Assembly (NCBI GenBank): GCA_963676655.2
Contig: CAXXKX010000003.1
Location: 2,790,001 to 2,854,000, forward strand
Direction of reading: 5' to 3'
Length of the DNA: 64,000 nt
DNA from: G963676655 sp963676655
Lineage (GTDB): Bacteria > Verrucomicrobiota > Lentisphaeria > Victivallales > Victivallaceae
Of this stretch, positions 53,590 to 63,200 are shown piece by piece (positions within the stretch are counted from its first letter, which is position 1; each line of letters opens with the position of its first letter). Made by a program: the position numbers and the translations under genes. The notes under the pieces are model-generated. The model was given only the letters and a program-made list of their open reading frames with translations. It was not told the DNA's origin and made no database searches.

Positions 53590-55125
53590 TTAGATGCTGT
53601 AGTTAATCCAGTCGAAGCAGGCCGTGGTATTGTTTTTACTTATACAGTACGGCCCCAGCATATTTCCGCACCAGTTACGGTGGTGCGAAAGCAGCAGGGT
53701 CGAGCCGGTCCCGCCGGTCGTCAGGGAGTCGGGGCTTGATCCGTAGCGCAGTTCATAATTGTCGGAATCGCCGACAATTGCCAGATAGATCAGTTCCGCG
53801 TCATATTCGGCAATGATGGTTTCGCTGCTGATATCCATTGCGGTTTTCCTGTATAATACCACAATTTTTCCGTTCCGGCGCGCCAGCCCGATCTCATAAT
53901 GCCGCCGTTCATCGGTGAAAACTACCAGCCCCGCTTCGTCACCCTCCGCTTTCGGGGTGAATTCCATTTTTGCGGTCATAGTGAAATTGAAATTGGTTTG
54001 ATCGCGGCTGATAAGCGGCGAACAACAGGTCGGTTCCATGAAATCCGGCAGCCCGGTAAGCGTCAGCCAGCCGGGGCGAGTGGTGACATCCGCGAATTCG
54101 GTGTCGACAAACCGCAGATAATGCCAATGAATATCCAGTTTGTCGGCGTCAAAATCATCGTGCCATAATCCGTCGAAAAGTTTCGGCGCGATATCGCGGT
54201 TAACGTGCATTGTTGGACTGATCGATCCGTCGGGATTTCCGGGGTTTTTGACAACCGGCCAGCCCTGTTCATCCCAATCGACCGGAGCCAGGAAGGTTTC
54301 ACGTCCCAGCGGCAGCGCTTTATCTTTACCGGCTTGACGAAAGGCCAGACATACGGTCCACCAGTCGCCAGCCGGGTCCTGGACAAAGTCGGCATGCCCG
54401 ACGCTCTGGATTTGGGAAAACTGCATATCAAGATTGCGATGGGTCATAATCGGGTTGCCGGGACAGCTTTCATAGGGGCCGTCGATATTCCGGGACCGGG
54501 CGATACAGACCGCATGACCGAACTGAATGCCGCCTTCCGCGATTACCAGATAGTAATACCCGTCACGCTGGAAGATATGCGGTCCTTCAGGGAAACGGCC
54601 GCCGGTCCCGCGCCAGATCATTTTGGGTTCCGATAATCTGCGCCCGGTCGCCAAATCAATCCGATACTGGTAAACGCCTTCCTGATTGTCCGGTACATAT
54701 TGAAGATAGTCGTTGCCGTCTTCATCGAAAAACAGCGATGGATCGAGGTTGTCCTGGGCGTCAACAAAGACCATTTGACTCCACTCCTTTTCCGGTGTGT
54801 CGGCGGAAATTATAAAAGTACGTTGATCCCGGTCAGGAGCATCACAGAACGCGGCAATGATGAAAAACTTCTTAAGGCGTTCATGATAGCGGAGTGTCGG
54901 GGCGAAGATGCCGAATAGTCCGCCCTGCCAGACCCGGTAATTCTGTTCCTCCCGGTTGATGCCGTGGTTAACCAGTTTCCAGTTAATCAGGTCGCGACTG
55001 TGGTAAACCGGCAGCATCGGGAAAAAATAGAAAGTGGAATTAGTCAGATAGTAATCATCGCCGACCCGGCAAATCGTGGGGTCGGGATGGAAGCCCGGCA
55101 AAATCGGATTTTGAAATTCGTTCAT
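53590..55125 (-). CDS. GH43-family glycoside hydrolase
   Basis: 511 aa five-bladed propeller enzyme, no signal peptide. All three catalytic acids can be placed: D15 in GFHPDPTICR (base), D128 in LDPSLFFDEDG (pKa modulator) and E180 in RFPEGPHIF (acid). A C-terminal beta-sandwich follows (about 320-510). This two-domain layout is typical of beta-xylosidase/arabinofuranosidase GH43 enzymes, so it should release xylose or arabinose from oligosaccharides in the cytoplasm. First in the cluster 55125 down to 48135. An AAAGG site is near the ATG. Confidence 0.92.
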   Translation of the reverse strand: MNEFQNPILPGFHPDPTICRVGDDYYLTNSTFYFFPMLPVYHSRDLINWKLVNHGINREEQNYRVWQGGLFGIFAPTLRYHERLKKFFIIAAFCDAPDRDQRTFIISADTPEKEWSQMVFVDAQDNLDPSLFFDEDGNDYLQYVPDNQEGVYQYRIDLATGRRLSEPKMIWRGTGGRFPEGPHIFQRDGYYYLVIAEGGIQFGHAVCIARSRNIDGPYESCPGNPIMTHRNLDMQFSQIQSVGHADFVQDPAGDWWTVCLAFRQAGKDKALPLGRETFLAPVDWDEQGWPVVKNPGNPDGSISPTMHVNRDIAPKLFDGLWHDDFDADKLDIHWHYLRFVDTEFADVTTRPGWLTLTGLPDFMEPTCCSPLISRDQTNFNFTMTAKMEFTPKAEGDEAGLVVFTDERRHYEIGLARRNGKIVVLYRKTAMDISSETIIAEYDAELIYLAIVGDSDNYELRYGSSPDSLTTGGTGSTLLLSHHRNWCGNMLGPYCISKNNTTACFDWINYSI

Positions 55126-55195
55126 TTTTAAACCTTTATTATAGTTCTTTCGGTGTTTTCATGGATAGACCATGTTACATTGATTCAATTGAGTT

Positions 55196-55390
55196 TTTTG
55201 TTGCAGACTTACAGTCTGCATTTATTTTTCTTTTTTTACCCACGGCGTTGCCGTGGGCTTTGCTTTTTCAGGCTTACAGCCTGTTCTTTTTCACTGAATA
55301 AAAGCTCCGCAGGAGCGAAACTGTTCAGCCCCGGGCAACGCCCGGGGATCAGATTACATCTGAAATGCAGGCTGTAAGTCTGCAACAAAA
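55196..55390 (+). repeat. 195-bp hairpin-rich element with inverted ends
   Basis: The ends (55196-55220 and 55366-55390) are 25-bp inverted repeats of each other with one mismatch. Inside are further perfect hairpins: TGCAGACT/AGTCTGCA (55202-55220), CCCACGGC/GCCGTGGG (55239-55257), CAGGCT/AGCCTG (55269-55283), GCTCC/GGAGC (55304-55316), CCCCGGGC/GCCCGGGG (55329-55347) and TCAGAT/ATCTGA (55349-55363). Every loop is 3 nt (TAC, GTT, TAC, GCA, AAC, TAC). It fills the 306-bp gap between the GH43 and the large GH42-like gene. No coding function is seen. Confidence 0.85.
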
Positions 55391-55431
55391 GGCGGTAGCG
55401 GTCTACAGCCGCGAAAATGCCTAAAGAGTTA

Positions 55432-58400
55432 TTATTGTATTTTTTCAGGGTTCATTCCTGTTTTTTTTGAGTTGTCGATCCGGAAAATCAGCGTTTGGGG
55501 TTTGGCGGAGGAAAAAATGATCCGGTTTTTTATTTGCGGTTTATCATTTGAAGCCGGATAAAGCCGCCTGACCGTCGCGTTGCCCGGTAGAGTTAAAGTT
55601 CTCAATCCCGGTCGGGAACTGGTATGAATTGCCAGATAGTCATGACATGCGTAAACCGCGTCGTCGTTGCGCGAATATATATGCACTCCGGCTTTTTCCG
55701 CGATACGCCGCAGCCAGGGAGCCGGCAATGCCGGGATCGTACAGAAATATGAGGTATAACCGTTTGCTTTTTTCATGACAAATCCCGGTTGTTTACTGTT
55801 TTGCAGCGTCCCGATGACTTGAGCGGTTTTATCGGAACTGAAAAAAACCGGTTTTAATGTAACGCCTTTCGGCATGCCGAATGTCGCGCTTTGTCCCGGC
55901 AGCAGCGGGTTGTTATCAGGAATCTTTATGTCCACCGGACTTGAAGTTGAACTTGACGCAATCGCGATTCCCGTCAACTCTTCCATTGCGGTCAAAGAGA
56001 TACCTTCGCCGGAAATATAGCCGGGGGCGTAAACCCACAATGCGGCGGCATGGTTTTTAGTCAGTTTGCGTTGAATCGCCTGACGTTCGGGGCCGGTCAG
56101 ATACCAGGCGTTGAGGAATATGTAGAGTTTATAGTCCGGCATAGCTGAATTCAAAAAGTCGTCGACGAGATATTCATCAAACGGCGCGCCGAGTCTGGCT
56201 ATCGCCTCACGCTGACAGAGGATGGCGCGTTCCATTACCGTATCGTTTTTGCCGCGCGGTTTCAATTGCCGCAGATAGAGCAGGGAACGATCGCTCATGA
56301 CCATTGCTACTTCGCTGACCGATCCGAGATTGCCCTTGACTGCCTTCTGGCCGATTTGATTAAGTCTGCCAATAGTTTGCAAGGAATGCAGATCGTCGTA
56401 CCAGTAACGGTTGCCGCTGCTGAGATTGAGCCAGTAGAGTCCGGCCCCGGCGCACAGCGCTTTGGCGAATTCCCGGGCCATGACTTCGTCGGTCTGGCGC
56501 GGCGCGCGAACCGAATACGCGTAGCCGGGTGGATTGGTCAGGTGGGTGCGGGTATCGTCTTCATTGAGCCATAATTTATTTTGAAGCCGGAGACAGGCCG
56601 GAGCCGGGTAATCAAAGCTTCCGGTTCCGCCGATGTCGCGAAAATTCCGGGCATAGGAGATCGGCCCGGCAAAATAATCGATATACGGCGAATTGATCGC
56701 CGCTCGCTGTTTGAGGTAGCCGACCTGTTCGCCCAGAAAATGCGCTCCGAGATCAATAATATGACCGTAAAAAGCCATTGACAGCCGTTTGTTGCCGGTT
56801 TCCTCCTTGACGATTTTTCCATAATAATTGATGCCGTCGCATATAACGTCCGAAAGCGCTTCGGCGTAATCTATGGCCCTCCGGTTTTTCGCCGGGTCCC
56901 TGAATACCCCGCCTGAAGCCGCAATTCGTTCCTGTCGGCCCGGTATTTCAGCCGACTCAAAGGTCACGCGCTGGTCCTGCCAGGCTTTTTGCAGGTCAGC
57001 GTCAGAACCGTATTTTTTGCGGAGCCAGTTTTTAAAATAGTTTTGCATCGGTTGACTGTAATCGCTCAATGTGTTTTTTTGCCCGGGATCGCTGCCGCCC
57101 CAGTAATGCATCCATTGACCTTCTTCGCCTTCCCGGAAAAAATAGCCGATGACCCGGTCGGCGTACGGCCCGGAATTGATGTGACGGATCATTTCCCGCA
57201 GCATTTCTCCCGCGACCTGCCGCCATTTTTCGGAAGCCAGGGACGGGCTGGATAATTTACGCCCGGCATCCAGCACTGCCGCTTCAGCTGGATATTTTTT
57301 CAGGAACCAGGTCAGCGCGGCTTTTCTCAAACTCGGTTTCATGACAATCAGCGCGTCCGGGTTGTTGCGGCATATTTCATAAGCCATCCGGTCTATATCG
57401 GTGAAGTCGAACTTGCCTTCGGCCGGGCTGGTCGGACTGGCATAGCAATGAACCATTTTGATCCCGGCTCCGGCAAAAGCCTGATTATTGGCTGTTTCCA
57501 TATCATAAGCGGCGTTCGAAGTGTAAAACATGCTCCAGTAGGGCTTGTTGTTCAAGTGCAGAGTTGGAATACCGTGCAGTTTTTTAAGTTCTGCGGTCAA
57601 TGGATGTGGTTTGTAGTCGTTTGCGATGCTGACGACCGGCTGCCATTCTTTGTTGTCTTTCATTACTTTGCAATAAGGAATATGCAGCGAGAACGTATAA
57701 TCACCGGGATACAAAGCGCGATTCGCGAAAAACTTTACCTTCACTATTGCGGTCTTCCGGGAATGTCCCTTAAGCGCGTCGGCCAGCGTGCCAAGTTTGT
57801 CGTTGATAAAGAGATGGCCGTTGCGCACTACGCGAAAGTATACCGGCAGTTGCTTATCTACTTTAGCCGGAATTTCCAGTTCAAATGCAAATTCTGTTGT
57901 TTTTCCTGTCGTCAGTTTTGCCGGCAGCGGATTGTTTTTCAAAAGAATTTGCCGGCGCGGTGAACAAATTTTATATGGTACGGGACCCCAAACGCCATCC
58001 GGCGGTACGCCAATGCAGACGCTTTTGGTCCATTGCGAGTCGTCAAATTGCACTTTCGACCAGCCGGGCTGCTGTTTTCCGGTTGATTTCCAGGTTTCGT
58101 CGGTGATGATTTTTTGCGAGTCGCCCGACTGGTAATTTACATCTATTTCCGCTAGAACTCCGGCCGCGTAACGATCCTGTTTGATCGCGGCGGTAATGAT
58201 GTTCTCTCCTTGAACCAGTTTACCGGTTATTTCACAACGCACCGGCTGGTTCCAGGCGGAATTGGAAATCAAGCGTTGGCCGTTAAGATAAAAGACGGCG
58301 CAGTCATCGCCGGTTCCCTGGAAAAAGGCCCGGTCGATATCGCCTTTTACCGTGAAGGTTTTCCGGAAATAACGGTTGAGATGTTCCACCCTTTGTTTGG

Positions 58401-59334
58401 TGAACCAGATCCATGAGGCCTGCCAGTTTTCCGTAATCTCCGGGGTGGTATAAAGTTTCAAATCGCTGATTTCAGGAGTGTTATTGAATTCCAGCAACAA
58501 CTTTCTGGTTTCAGGAAGTTTATCCGCAACAACTTCCCAATAGAACGAATCCGGTATTTGCCTTGGACTAAAATCTCCGGCCGAAATCCATTGCCGGGTG
58601 CGGTCATTCCAATAAGACAGCCGGAACGGTTTGGCGTCGTCATCGTTTTTGAATTTCAGGACCAATGCGGATATTTTGCGAAAATTGCGCCAGCTCAGTT
58701 CCAGCATCCGGCTTTTACCGGAAGTTGGAGCCGTTTTAAAATTTACCGGCAGTTCCGACGGCAGTTCTTTGATAAACATTTTTTTGCTGATTTCAATTTT
58801 TCCGGGGCGGGGGGCAAGCGGCTTTCCAAAGTTGAGACTGACATCATCGAACCAGGCGGCTCCGGTCTCTTGAGCCGCTCCTCTGGCGGGTTGCAGGATT
58901 ATTCGATATGACGCTGTTTCAGCCGGAATAGACGCGGCTGGGATAATGCAACGCAGTTTGGTCCATTCCGGGGCTTTGGCTCCCGTACTGGAGAAGCTTT
59001 TCAGCCTTTTGCCGGCGGCGTCATAAAAAGACATAAACATAACAGCTTGCGAGGTTACTTTACCATCGGTTTTGCACAAACCGGTCAGTTCATAATCACA
59101 GTCGGGACGCAGAGCAAAAGGCTTGCTTATGGCATATACTCCGCCTTTAGTGCTGTCGTCGACAACTTTCAACGCCGGTGTGGTTTTCTTTCCGGCGGTG
59201 AGGTCCAGCGTCCATTTGCCTCCCCATTCACCGCGAGCTTTTGCAAAATCAAAATTTTGAGATGCAGCAATGGCGGATATACATGAAAAGACCAGCAAAA
59301 ATTGTAAAATTCCGGGGAAAAATATCGGTTTCAT
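55432..59334 (-). CDS. very large secreted GH42-like glycoside hydrolase
   Basis: 1300 aa. The N-terminal signal ends at VFSC (possible lipobox) or SAIAAS. Then a binding sandwich (about 25-170), a segment of beta-sandwich, a rhamnosidase-like jelly roll (about 305-450; WQASWIWFTKQRVEHLN and CAVFYLNGQRLI), and from about 600 a TIM barrel with GH42-like features (YFFREGEEGQW, acidic residues from 735; LWLNEDDTR with E925), then a C-terminal sandwich. Probably a beta-galactosidase-like enzyme on the cell surface or in periplasm. It is a long paralog of 48135-51140. It follows prepilin-like gene 5 with a hairpin between. Confidence 0.68.
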   Translation of the reverse strand: MKPIFFPGILQFLLVFSCISAIAASQNFDFAKARGEWGGKWTLDLTAGKKTTPALKVVDDSTKGGVYAISKPFALRPDCDYELTGLCKTDGKVTSQAVMFMSFYDAAGKRLKSFSSTGAKAPEWTKLRCIIPAASIPAETASYRIILQPARGAAQETGAAWFDDVSLNFGKPLAPRPGKIEISKKMFIKELPSELPVNFKTAPTSGKSRMLELSWRNFRKISALVLKFKNDDDAKPFRLSYWNDRTRQWISAGDFSPRQIPDSFYWEVVADKLPETRKLLLEFNNTPEISDLKLYTTPEITENWQASWIWFTKQRVEHLNRYFRKTFTVKGDIDRAFFQGTGDDCAVFYLNGQRLISNSAWNQPVRCEITGKLVQGENIITAAIKQDRYAAGVLAEIDVNYQSGDSQKIITDETWKSTGKQQPGWSKVQFDDSQWTKSVCIGVPPDGVWGPVPYKICSPRRQILLKNNPLPAKLTTGKTTEFAFELEIPAKVDKQLPVYFRVVRNGHLFINDKLGTLADALKGHSRKTAIVKVKFFANRALYPGDYTFSLHIPYCKVMKDNKEWQPVVSIANDYKPHPLTAELKKLHGIPTLHLNNKPYWSMFYTSNAAYDMETANNQAFAGAGIKMVHCYASPTSPAEGKFDFTDIDRMAYEICRNNPDALIVMKPSLRKAALTWFLKKYPAEAAVLDAGRKLSSPSLASEKWRQVAGEMLREMIRHINSGPYADRVIGYFFREGEEGQWMHYWGGSDPGQKNTLSDYSQPMQNYFKNWLRKKYGSDADLQKAWQDQRVTFESAEIPGRQERIAASGGVFRDPAKNRRAIDYAEALSDVICDGINYYGKIVKEETGNKRLSMAFYGHIIDLGAHFLGEQVGYLKQRAAINSPYIDYFAGPISYARNFRDIGGTGSFDYPAPACLRLQNKLWLNEDDTRTHLTNPPGYAYSVRAPRQTDEVMAREFAKALCAGAGLYWLNLSSGNRYWYDDLHSLQTIGRLNQIGQKAVKGNLGSVSEVAMVMSDRSLLYLRQLKPRGKNDTVMERAILCQREAIARLGAPFDEYLVDDFLNSAMPDYKLYIFLNAWYLTGPERQAIQRKLTKNHAAALWVYAPGYISGEGISLTAMEELTGIAIASSSTSSPVDIKIPDNNPLLPGQSATFGMPKGVTLKPVFFSSDKTAQVIGTLQNSKQPGFVMKKANGYTSYFCTIPALPAPWLRRIAEKAGVHIYSRNDDAVYACHDYLAIHTSSRPGLRTLTLPGNATVRRLYPASNDKPQIKNRIIFSSAKPQTLIFRIDNSKKTGMNPEKIQ

Positions 59335-59430
59335 AATTATAACTTAAGGTAAAATTATATTTAATTTGTTAAAATAATCCGGGTTATCGTGATCTTCAAT
59401 CTTATTCCTGAAAAATATGTTGAATCCTAG

Positions 59431-59452
59431 CCCCGGCCGTGAATGGCCGGGG
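59431..59452 (-). repeat. hairpin after prepilin-like gene 5
   Basis: CCCCGGCC (59431-59438) and GGCCGGGG (59445-59452) form a perfect GC-rich 8-bp stem with a 6-nt loop, 31 nt after the prepilin stop and before the large GH42-like gene. No T-run follows on the coding strand. Confidence 0.6.
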
Positions 59453-59483
59453 ATGACGTTCAGAAAAAACACTGTTACGAAAT

Positions 59484-60239
59484 TCAGTCTTTGGCTCGAG
59501 TCATTAAATGATCGACAGGAGCGGATCTGGATAAAACGCCGGGCAGGCCGCCGCCGGCTAAGGTGGAAGCTTTGTGATAACCGACATTACCGGCGGCAAA
59601 GAGGAAATTGACTCCGCTGTCATGCGGCCAGGCGTTCGGCAGATCAGGGAACCCGTGCCAGCCATTTGAAGTCCAGGCTGCGGCTCCGACCCATAGTGCA
59701 GCGGCGGCGTCGCCGATGACAATGGTATCCCCGGCAACCTGATGGCTCTTTAAAAATGGAATATTAGTCAATGCACTTGTCCCAAGTCCCTTGTCCATAT
59801 TGTTATAGCCGTAATGTGTGCCGAGATCCTGCAGGGGGCGACCGGCAACCCGGTAGATGACCCCGGGACATTCGAGGATAGTCCCCCGGTAGGTATTCTT
59901 AAGCGCGGGACTCTGAAAATAACCGTCGATGCCCCAACCGTTCAGATTGCAGTATTGTCCCAGCACATACCAGCTGTACCAGACATATTTGCCATTAGGG
60001 CTGGTTGTGTATGGCGGTCTGCAAGTCGGGATATATTCATTGTAATCGTTCTGGTACATCGCATAGGCGGTGCCCCACTGTTTGAGGTTGCTGGTGCATT
60101 TCGCCCTTTTAGCCGTGTCCCTCGCCTTACCCAGGGCAGGCAGCAGCATTGACGCCAGGATGGCAATGATCGCGATCACAACCAGGAGTTCAATCAGCGT
60201 GAAAACGCCAATTCTTCTTGTTTTCTTTCTGTGTTCCAT
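59484..60239 (-). CDS. prepilin-like protein 5
   Basis: 251 aa. RRIGVFTLIELLVVIAIIAIL-type N-terminus, then ALGKARDTAKRAKCTSNLKQWG. Near the C-terminus WPHDSGVNFLFAAGNVG keeps the histidine and spacing but has AG instead of DG. AAGGAG precedes the ATG. Its first 46 nt overlap the 3' end of the GH106-like gene in another frame, so the two are translationally linked. Exported; function as for the other four, unknown. Confidence 0.87.
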   Translation of the reverse strand: MEHRKKTRRIGVFTLIELLVVIAIIAILASMLLPALGKARDTAKRAKCTSNLKQWGTAYAMYQNDYNEYIPTCRPPYTTSPNGKYVWYSWYVLGQYCNLNGWGIDGYFQSPALKNTYRGTILECPGVIYRVAGRPLQDLGTHYGYNNMDKGLGTSALTNIPFLKSHQVAGDTIVIGDAAAALWVGAAAWTSNGWHGFPDLPNAWPHDSGVNFLFAAGNVGYHKASTLAGGGLPGVLSRSAPVDHLMTRAKD

Positions 60240-63200
60240 ACGTCTTTCTCCTTTTTTGTAGAGTTTGGTTTTTGAGTCAATTCGGTTTGATTAACTTCTT
60301 TTATATGTAATATAGGAGGACAAATAAGACCGCAAGGCGCCAGAATATAATCATCGGTCCATTCGTCATCCCTGGTGATAAAATCCCACGGCGTTACAAA
60401 GTGCGGATTGCGGTTGGCCCAATGCAGCGGACCGTGCGAGTTGCGGCAATGCCCAAACACTTCAACTGTAAGTTCGTTCTTGTCGTTATCAAGATAACCG
60501 GTAATGTCAACCTCCTGATATTTATGATAAATTACCCCGGCGGCTTGTCCGTTAACCAGGATTCTTACCGCCGCGCCGCGAAATTCCGGGGTGGCGGCGG
60601 ACATCCGGCAATCCGCTCTGGATATGTTGCCCAGATAATATTTGTATCTTACCGAACCGGCATAGAACGGCAAGCCCTGCTTCGTCCAGTCACCTGGTTC
60701 GAGTTTTGTTACCGGGGCGGTCATTTCCGGAACGCCGCCGGCAAGTTCAACCCCGAAATCGCCCAGCAGAAATACGGTTTCCAGTCCGGAAAAATCATAG
60801 GTATATTCGCAATGCATGGTCAACGTGTTTTCACCGGGACATAAAATCGCGGAAGACAAGGAGATTTTCCGCGTTGATACATCGTGCCACCAGCCGCAAT
60901 CCGCAGTCATGTCGATCTGCTGTCCATTTAGTTCAATCGAAAAGCGTTCGGGCGTTTCGGCAGCCAGAAAAATCTTTCCGGGAAGCTGTTTTACATTGAA
61001 TTTATGACGCAATTCCACTTTGACCGGAATCGCATCGCAATCCTCTTTTTTTCTTACCCACGGCTGTTTGCCGCGAGCCGCACGGAACGCTAAACCCATA
61101 ACACTTCTTACTTCCTGATCGATCCGCAGGATTTCATCGGCTGGGAGCCATTGGCCATTACCAATCCGGTATTCCGGCCGGTCCAGCACAAACACGTTGT
61201 CCTCAGATAGTTCGACCGGGCATTCCTGATTGATAAAAGTGGTATTCCGGGACGGGAGGTAAACGTTTCTAATCGGATACAACATGCTTAAACCGCGTTT
61301 TTTGGGGAAAACAAACAGGCGACTCTGTAACGACTTGAGACTTGTCAGCACCATTTTGCTCGTAAATTCAGTCTGGTTAATCCGCCATATTGCGCCGTTA
61401 TCGGCATCCAGTTCAAGCGGGGTATCCTTGCATTCGTTGAACAGCCGGATATTGACGCAATCGAATGAAGCCCGGCGCTCCGCCACTTTCAGGTTGTCGC
61501 GTAAATCGCCTTTCAATTGTTTTCTTTCATGGCCGGTATTACAGATGAACAAACTGTAATAGTCTTCACATTCCCGTAACTGATAAAGAATGGTTGGAAT
61601 TTCTTTGCCGTTAGCCCCGGTTATTGATACGCGGCGGACTTTTTCATTCAACACAGAGCTAAGCTTTGACGTATAAACCGGGTTTGGCAGGTGAACACAT
61701 TCCCCGGCAAATTCAGCCGCGACGTCAGACTTTTTGCCATCGACCAGTTTAGGAGGCTCGCCGGCAAATACCACCATACCGCCATTTTCCCGGAAATCTT
61801 GAAGAATTTTCAGCGTACTTTCCCTGATGGTCAGAAGTTCCGGAACCAGAACCGCTTTATATTCCGCGGCCCCGACGTGCAGAACCGCCGGATTATTTTG
61901 GGATGAAGATTTTGCGTGACGGCGTAAAATTTCCTCATCGCCATAATCGAAATCCAAATGCATGCTGAGCAACTGGTCACGCAGGCGCATCAACCGGTTG
62001 TCGTACTTCGCCACTTCCGGGTCATTGCGCCAGTTCTTTTTCATTTTAAGCCACATGCTTTCGTTCGGATGAATTACCAGCAGGTCGCGGACCTCCCGGC
62101 CTTCCGACATAATCATATTCAACCGGGCAAAGTAATCTTCCACGCCGGAATAGACTTCCCACCACGGTGACTGATGCAGGATGCTGGCCGGATAATCGCG
62201 TTTGGCTTCACCCTGCATAGAGTACCATGATAAATGCTGCGCCCGCATATTCACACCCAGGGCAACCTGCCAGTCGCCAAGCGCGCGGTGACCGCCAAGA
62301 CTGAAGTCCCAGCCGGTGCAGCCGTAAGTTTCCGTCAGCCGCCATTTGCGACCGAACTGACGCGCCGCTGAACTAACCTGCTTGGCAGTATCATAATTGC
62401 GGAAAATTTCAGTCAATTGATCGATACCGGGAATCTGCATATGTTCATAAAAGCGCATACAACTGCCGATGCAACTCGACTGGGCGCTCAAGGAATCTTC
62501 ATTCATCACATGCCCGGTGAAATTCAACCCGTGGTCCTCGCACCAGGTTCCGATCTGTTCAGCAAAAGCCTTGACAAACATTGCGGTGACGCAGTCGAAA
62601 TAATGATAACGGGCCCGGAGCGGTATTGCTGTTTCAAGGTCGAAAAACAATTCCGGCAGATGGTCGACAATATCATAACCACAGCGTTCAAGAAATACCT
62701 CTGGCAGTTTATCGCTCCAGGCGATCGAACATTTGCCGTCGCGTTCCTCAAACGCATAAGCGAAATACGGTTCATCAGTGAAAATTCCGGGGATAATGCT
62801 GCCAAACTTTTCCCCGACTTCCGTCAGGTATTTTTCGTGGGTCGCGTCAATGAACTTCCGGACCGCATCGGTACTCAGTACGTCCAGATAAGCCTGACCG
62901 TTGAACCAGTCTTCATCGTCCATCGTTTTGATGTAAAAATGAAGCAGCTTTTCATCGGCATTCAACGCTTCCGGCGAGAATTCAAGCGGCAGACGACGCG
63001 CTTTAGCGTAAACGCCGTTTTGGATCGACACCGCGAACAATGCGGTTGATGCGGGAGTAATCGCGAGCGCGTCAAAAGAGTCGCATTCTTCCAGAATCAG
63101 CAGTTTGCGCCGATACTGATGATCTGAAGTGACCATACCGCCGGCCGCGCCAGAGGGCCAGCGGTCCTCATCGTACAACCAGGCTTTCAAGCCGTTTTTC

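Noticed and set aside
55153..55377. Small plus-strand open frame in the hairpin element
   Set aside because: It is the translation of palindromic DNA; no ribosome site and low-complexity product.
55196..55390. CRISPR array
   Set aside because: The hairpins differ in sequence and spacing; there is no constant direct repeat with spacers and no cas gene in the window.
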